This document shows positions 5,047 to 5,783 of a stretch of DNA of 5,783 nucleotides, piece after piece. The notes beneath the pieces are model-generated. The model worked only from the letters and a program-made list of their open reading frames with translations, searched no databases and was not told where the DNA came from. The translations under genes and the position numbers were made by a program. Position 1 is the first letter of the stretch, and every line of letters starts with the position of its first letter. The stretch covers positions 1 to 5,783 of the forward strand of contig JAHZJY010000211.1 in the NCBI GenBank assembly GCA_022600695.1. The letters run 5' to 3'. This DNA comes from Actinomycetes bacterium (GTDB taxonomy: Bacteria; Actinomycetota; Actinomycetes; Mycobacteriales; Mycobacteriaceae).

Positions 5047-5783
5047 ATGGCCACCTTCGCGCAGTGGGCCGCCGGTGCCCGTCCACGCACGCTGCCCAAC
5101 GCCGTCGCCCCGGTGATCGCCGGTACCGGCGCGGCGGCCTGGCTCGATTCGGAGGTGTGGTGGAAAGCGCTTCTGGCGCTGGCGGTCTCGGTTGCGCTGA
5201 TAGTCGGGGTGAACTTCGCCAACGACTACTCCGACGGTATCCGCGGCACCGACGATGAACGGGTCGGACCACTGCGACTGGTGGGCTCCAAACTGGCCAC
5301 ACCGCGCGCGGTGCGCACCGCCGCGGTGCTCAGCCTGGCGCTCGGCGCGGTCGCCGGGTCGGCACTGGCGTTGGTGAGCGCGCCGTGGCTGATCGCCGTC
5401 GGCGCGGCGTGTATCGCCGGAGCCTGGCTCTACACCGGCGGGGCCAGGCCGTACGGATACGCGGGCTTCGGCGAGATCGCGGTGTTCGTGTTGTTCGGAC
5501 TCGTCGCGGTGCTGGGCACCCAGTACACCCAGGCGCTGACGGTGGACTGGGTCGGCCTGACCCTGGCCGTCGGCATCGGCGCGCTGTCGTCGGCGGTGTT
5601 GGTGGCCAATAACCTTCGGGATATCCCGACCGATCGGGTCGCCGGCAAGATGACGCTCGCCGTTCGGCTGGGCGACGGGCGGACCAGGGTGCTGTATCAG
5701 CTGCTGGTGGCTGTCCCGGCCGTGCTGACAGTGGTCCTGATGGCAGCCACACCATGGTGCGCGATCGGCTTCATCGCGGTCCC
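5047..5783 (+). CDS. menA: 1,4-dihydroxy-2-naphthoate polyprenyltransferase, N-terminal part (3' end outside window)
   Basis: A UbiA-superfamily integral membrane prenyltransferase that joins 1,4-dihydroxy-2-naphthoate to a polyprenyl diphosphate, giving demethylmenaquinone. The frame from ATG 5047 is open to the window end: 245 complete codons, against about 290 aa for the M. tuberculosis protein (recalled), so roughly 45 residues are missing. The two Mg-diphosphate aspartate motifs are intact: [12 protein letters not shown] (59-70) and [13 protein letters not shown] (188-200, with D192 and D196). Other MenA-like stretches are [13 protein letters not shown] (11-23), VGPLRLVGS (73-81), GAWLYTGG (125-132) and LGTQYTQA (156-163). 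Alternating hydrophobic helices fill the rest, about seven of the nine expected. ATG 5047 is chosen because the N-terminus then aligns with MenA ([17 protein letters not shown]). A weak -10-like GACCAT (5035-5040) lies 6 nt before it and no Shine-Dalgarno is seen. The gene follows the DUF1345 gene by 22 nt. Symbol confidence is high from recalled near-identity of these motifs to mycobacterial MenA. Confidence 0.95.
   Translation, partial: MATFAQWAAGARPRTLPNAVAPVIAGTGAAAWLDSEVWWKALLALAVSVALIVGVNFANDYSDGIRGTDDERVGPLRLVGSKLATPRAVRTAAVLSLALGAVAGSALALVSAPWLIAVGAACIAGAWLYTGGARPYGYAGFGEIAVFVLFGLVAVLGTQYTQALTVDWVGLTLAVGIGALSSAVLVANNLRDIPTDRVAGKMTLAVRLGDGRTRVLYQLLVAVPAVLTVVLMAATPWCAIGFIAV

Noticed and set aside
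3548..5116. 522-codon open frame on the plus strand
   Set aside because: It runs antisense through the whole phosphorylase gene and then out of frame through the DUF1345 gene into menA. It is rich in R, G, P and H without domain motifs, a normal artefact of high-G+C coding DNA.
1..5783. Mobile elements, CRISPR arrays, tRNA/rRNA genes or a foreign island
   Set aside because: No terminal inverted repeats, transposase or integrase motifs, regular spacer repeats, or tRNA-like folds were seen. Composition and codon use look uniform by eye across all genes.

Overview
The window looks like an ordinary chromosomal segment of a high-G+C actinobacterium, very probably a Mycobacterium/Mycolicibacterium. 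This rests on recalled similarity, not on a search. The MenE C-terminus and the MenA N-terminus read very like the M. tuberculosis proteins. The gene set (menE, menA, and an MTAP-type phosphorylase divergent from menA) matches the M. tuberculosis men region (Rv0534c menA, Rv0535 phosphorylase, Rv0542c menE). Several genes have a -10-like hexamer 6-7 nt before the start codon and no good Shine-Dalgarno sequence. That fits leaderless transcription, which is common in mycobacteria.

Layout: 1-587 (+) is the C-terminal half of menE. An 86-nt gap (588-673) holds a likely promoter and a direct-repeat operator. Then come an OmpR-family response regulator (674-1378, +) and a three-helix membrane histidine kinase (1353-2390, +) that overlap by 26 nt. 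A 36-nt convergent gap (2391-2426) holds a G+C-rich hairpin. On the minus strand lie a nitronate monooxygenase-family flavoprotein (2427-3557) and, upstream of it, an MTAP-type purine nucleoside phosphorylase (3590-4366). Divergent from that, and overlapping its 5' end, is a DUF1345 membrane protein (4353-5024, +). It is followed after 22 nt by menA (5047 to the window end, +), which is cut off by the edge. There is no gene-free stretch over 300 nt, and I saw no RNA gene, mobile element or CRISPR array.

How the genes fit together: MenE activates o-succinylbenzoate to its CoA thioester, and MenA prenylates the later naphthoate intermediate, so both ends of the window serve menaquinone synthesis. 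The phosphorylase recycles methylthioadenosine from polyamine or SAM metabolism. The NMO-family enzyme is an FMN oxidoreductase, probably of a detoxifying or housekeeping type. The two-component system between the men genes has no evident extracellular sensor domain; a membrane or quinone-redox cue is a reasonable but unproven idea. No wholly new system is evident. The most informative observations are regulatory: an 11-bp-period repeat upstream of the regulator, recurrent leaderless-type starts, and a promoter whose -35 overlaps the stop codon of the gene before it.
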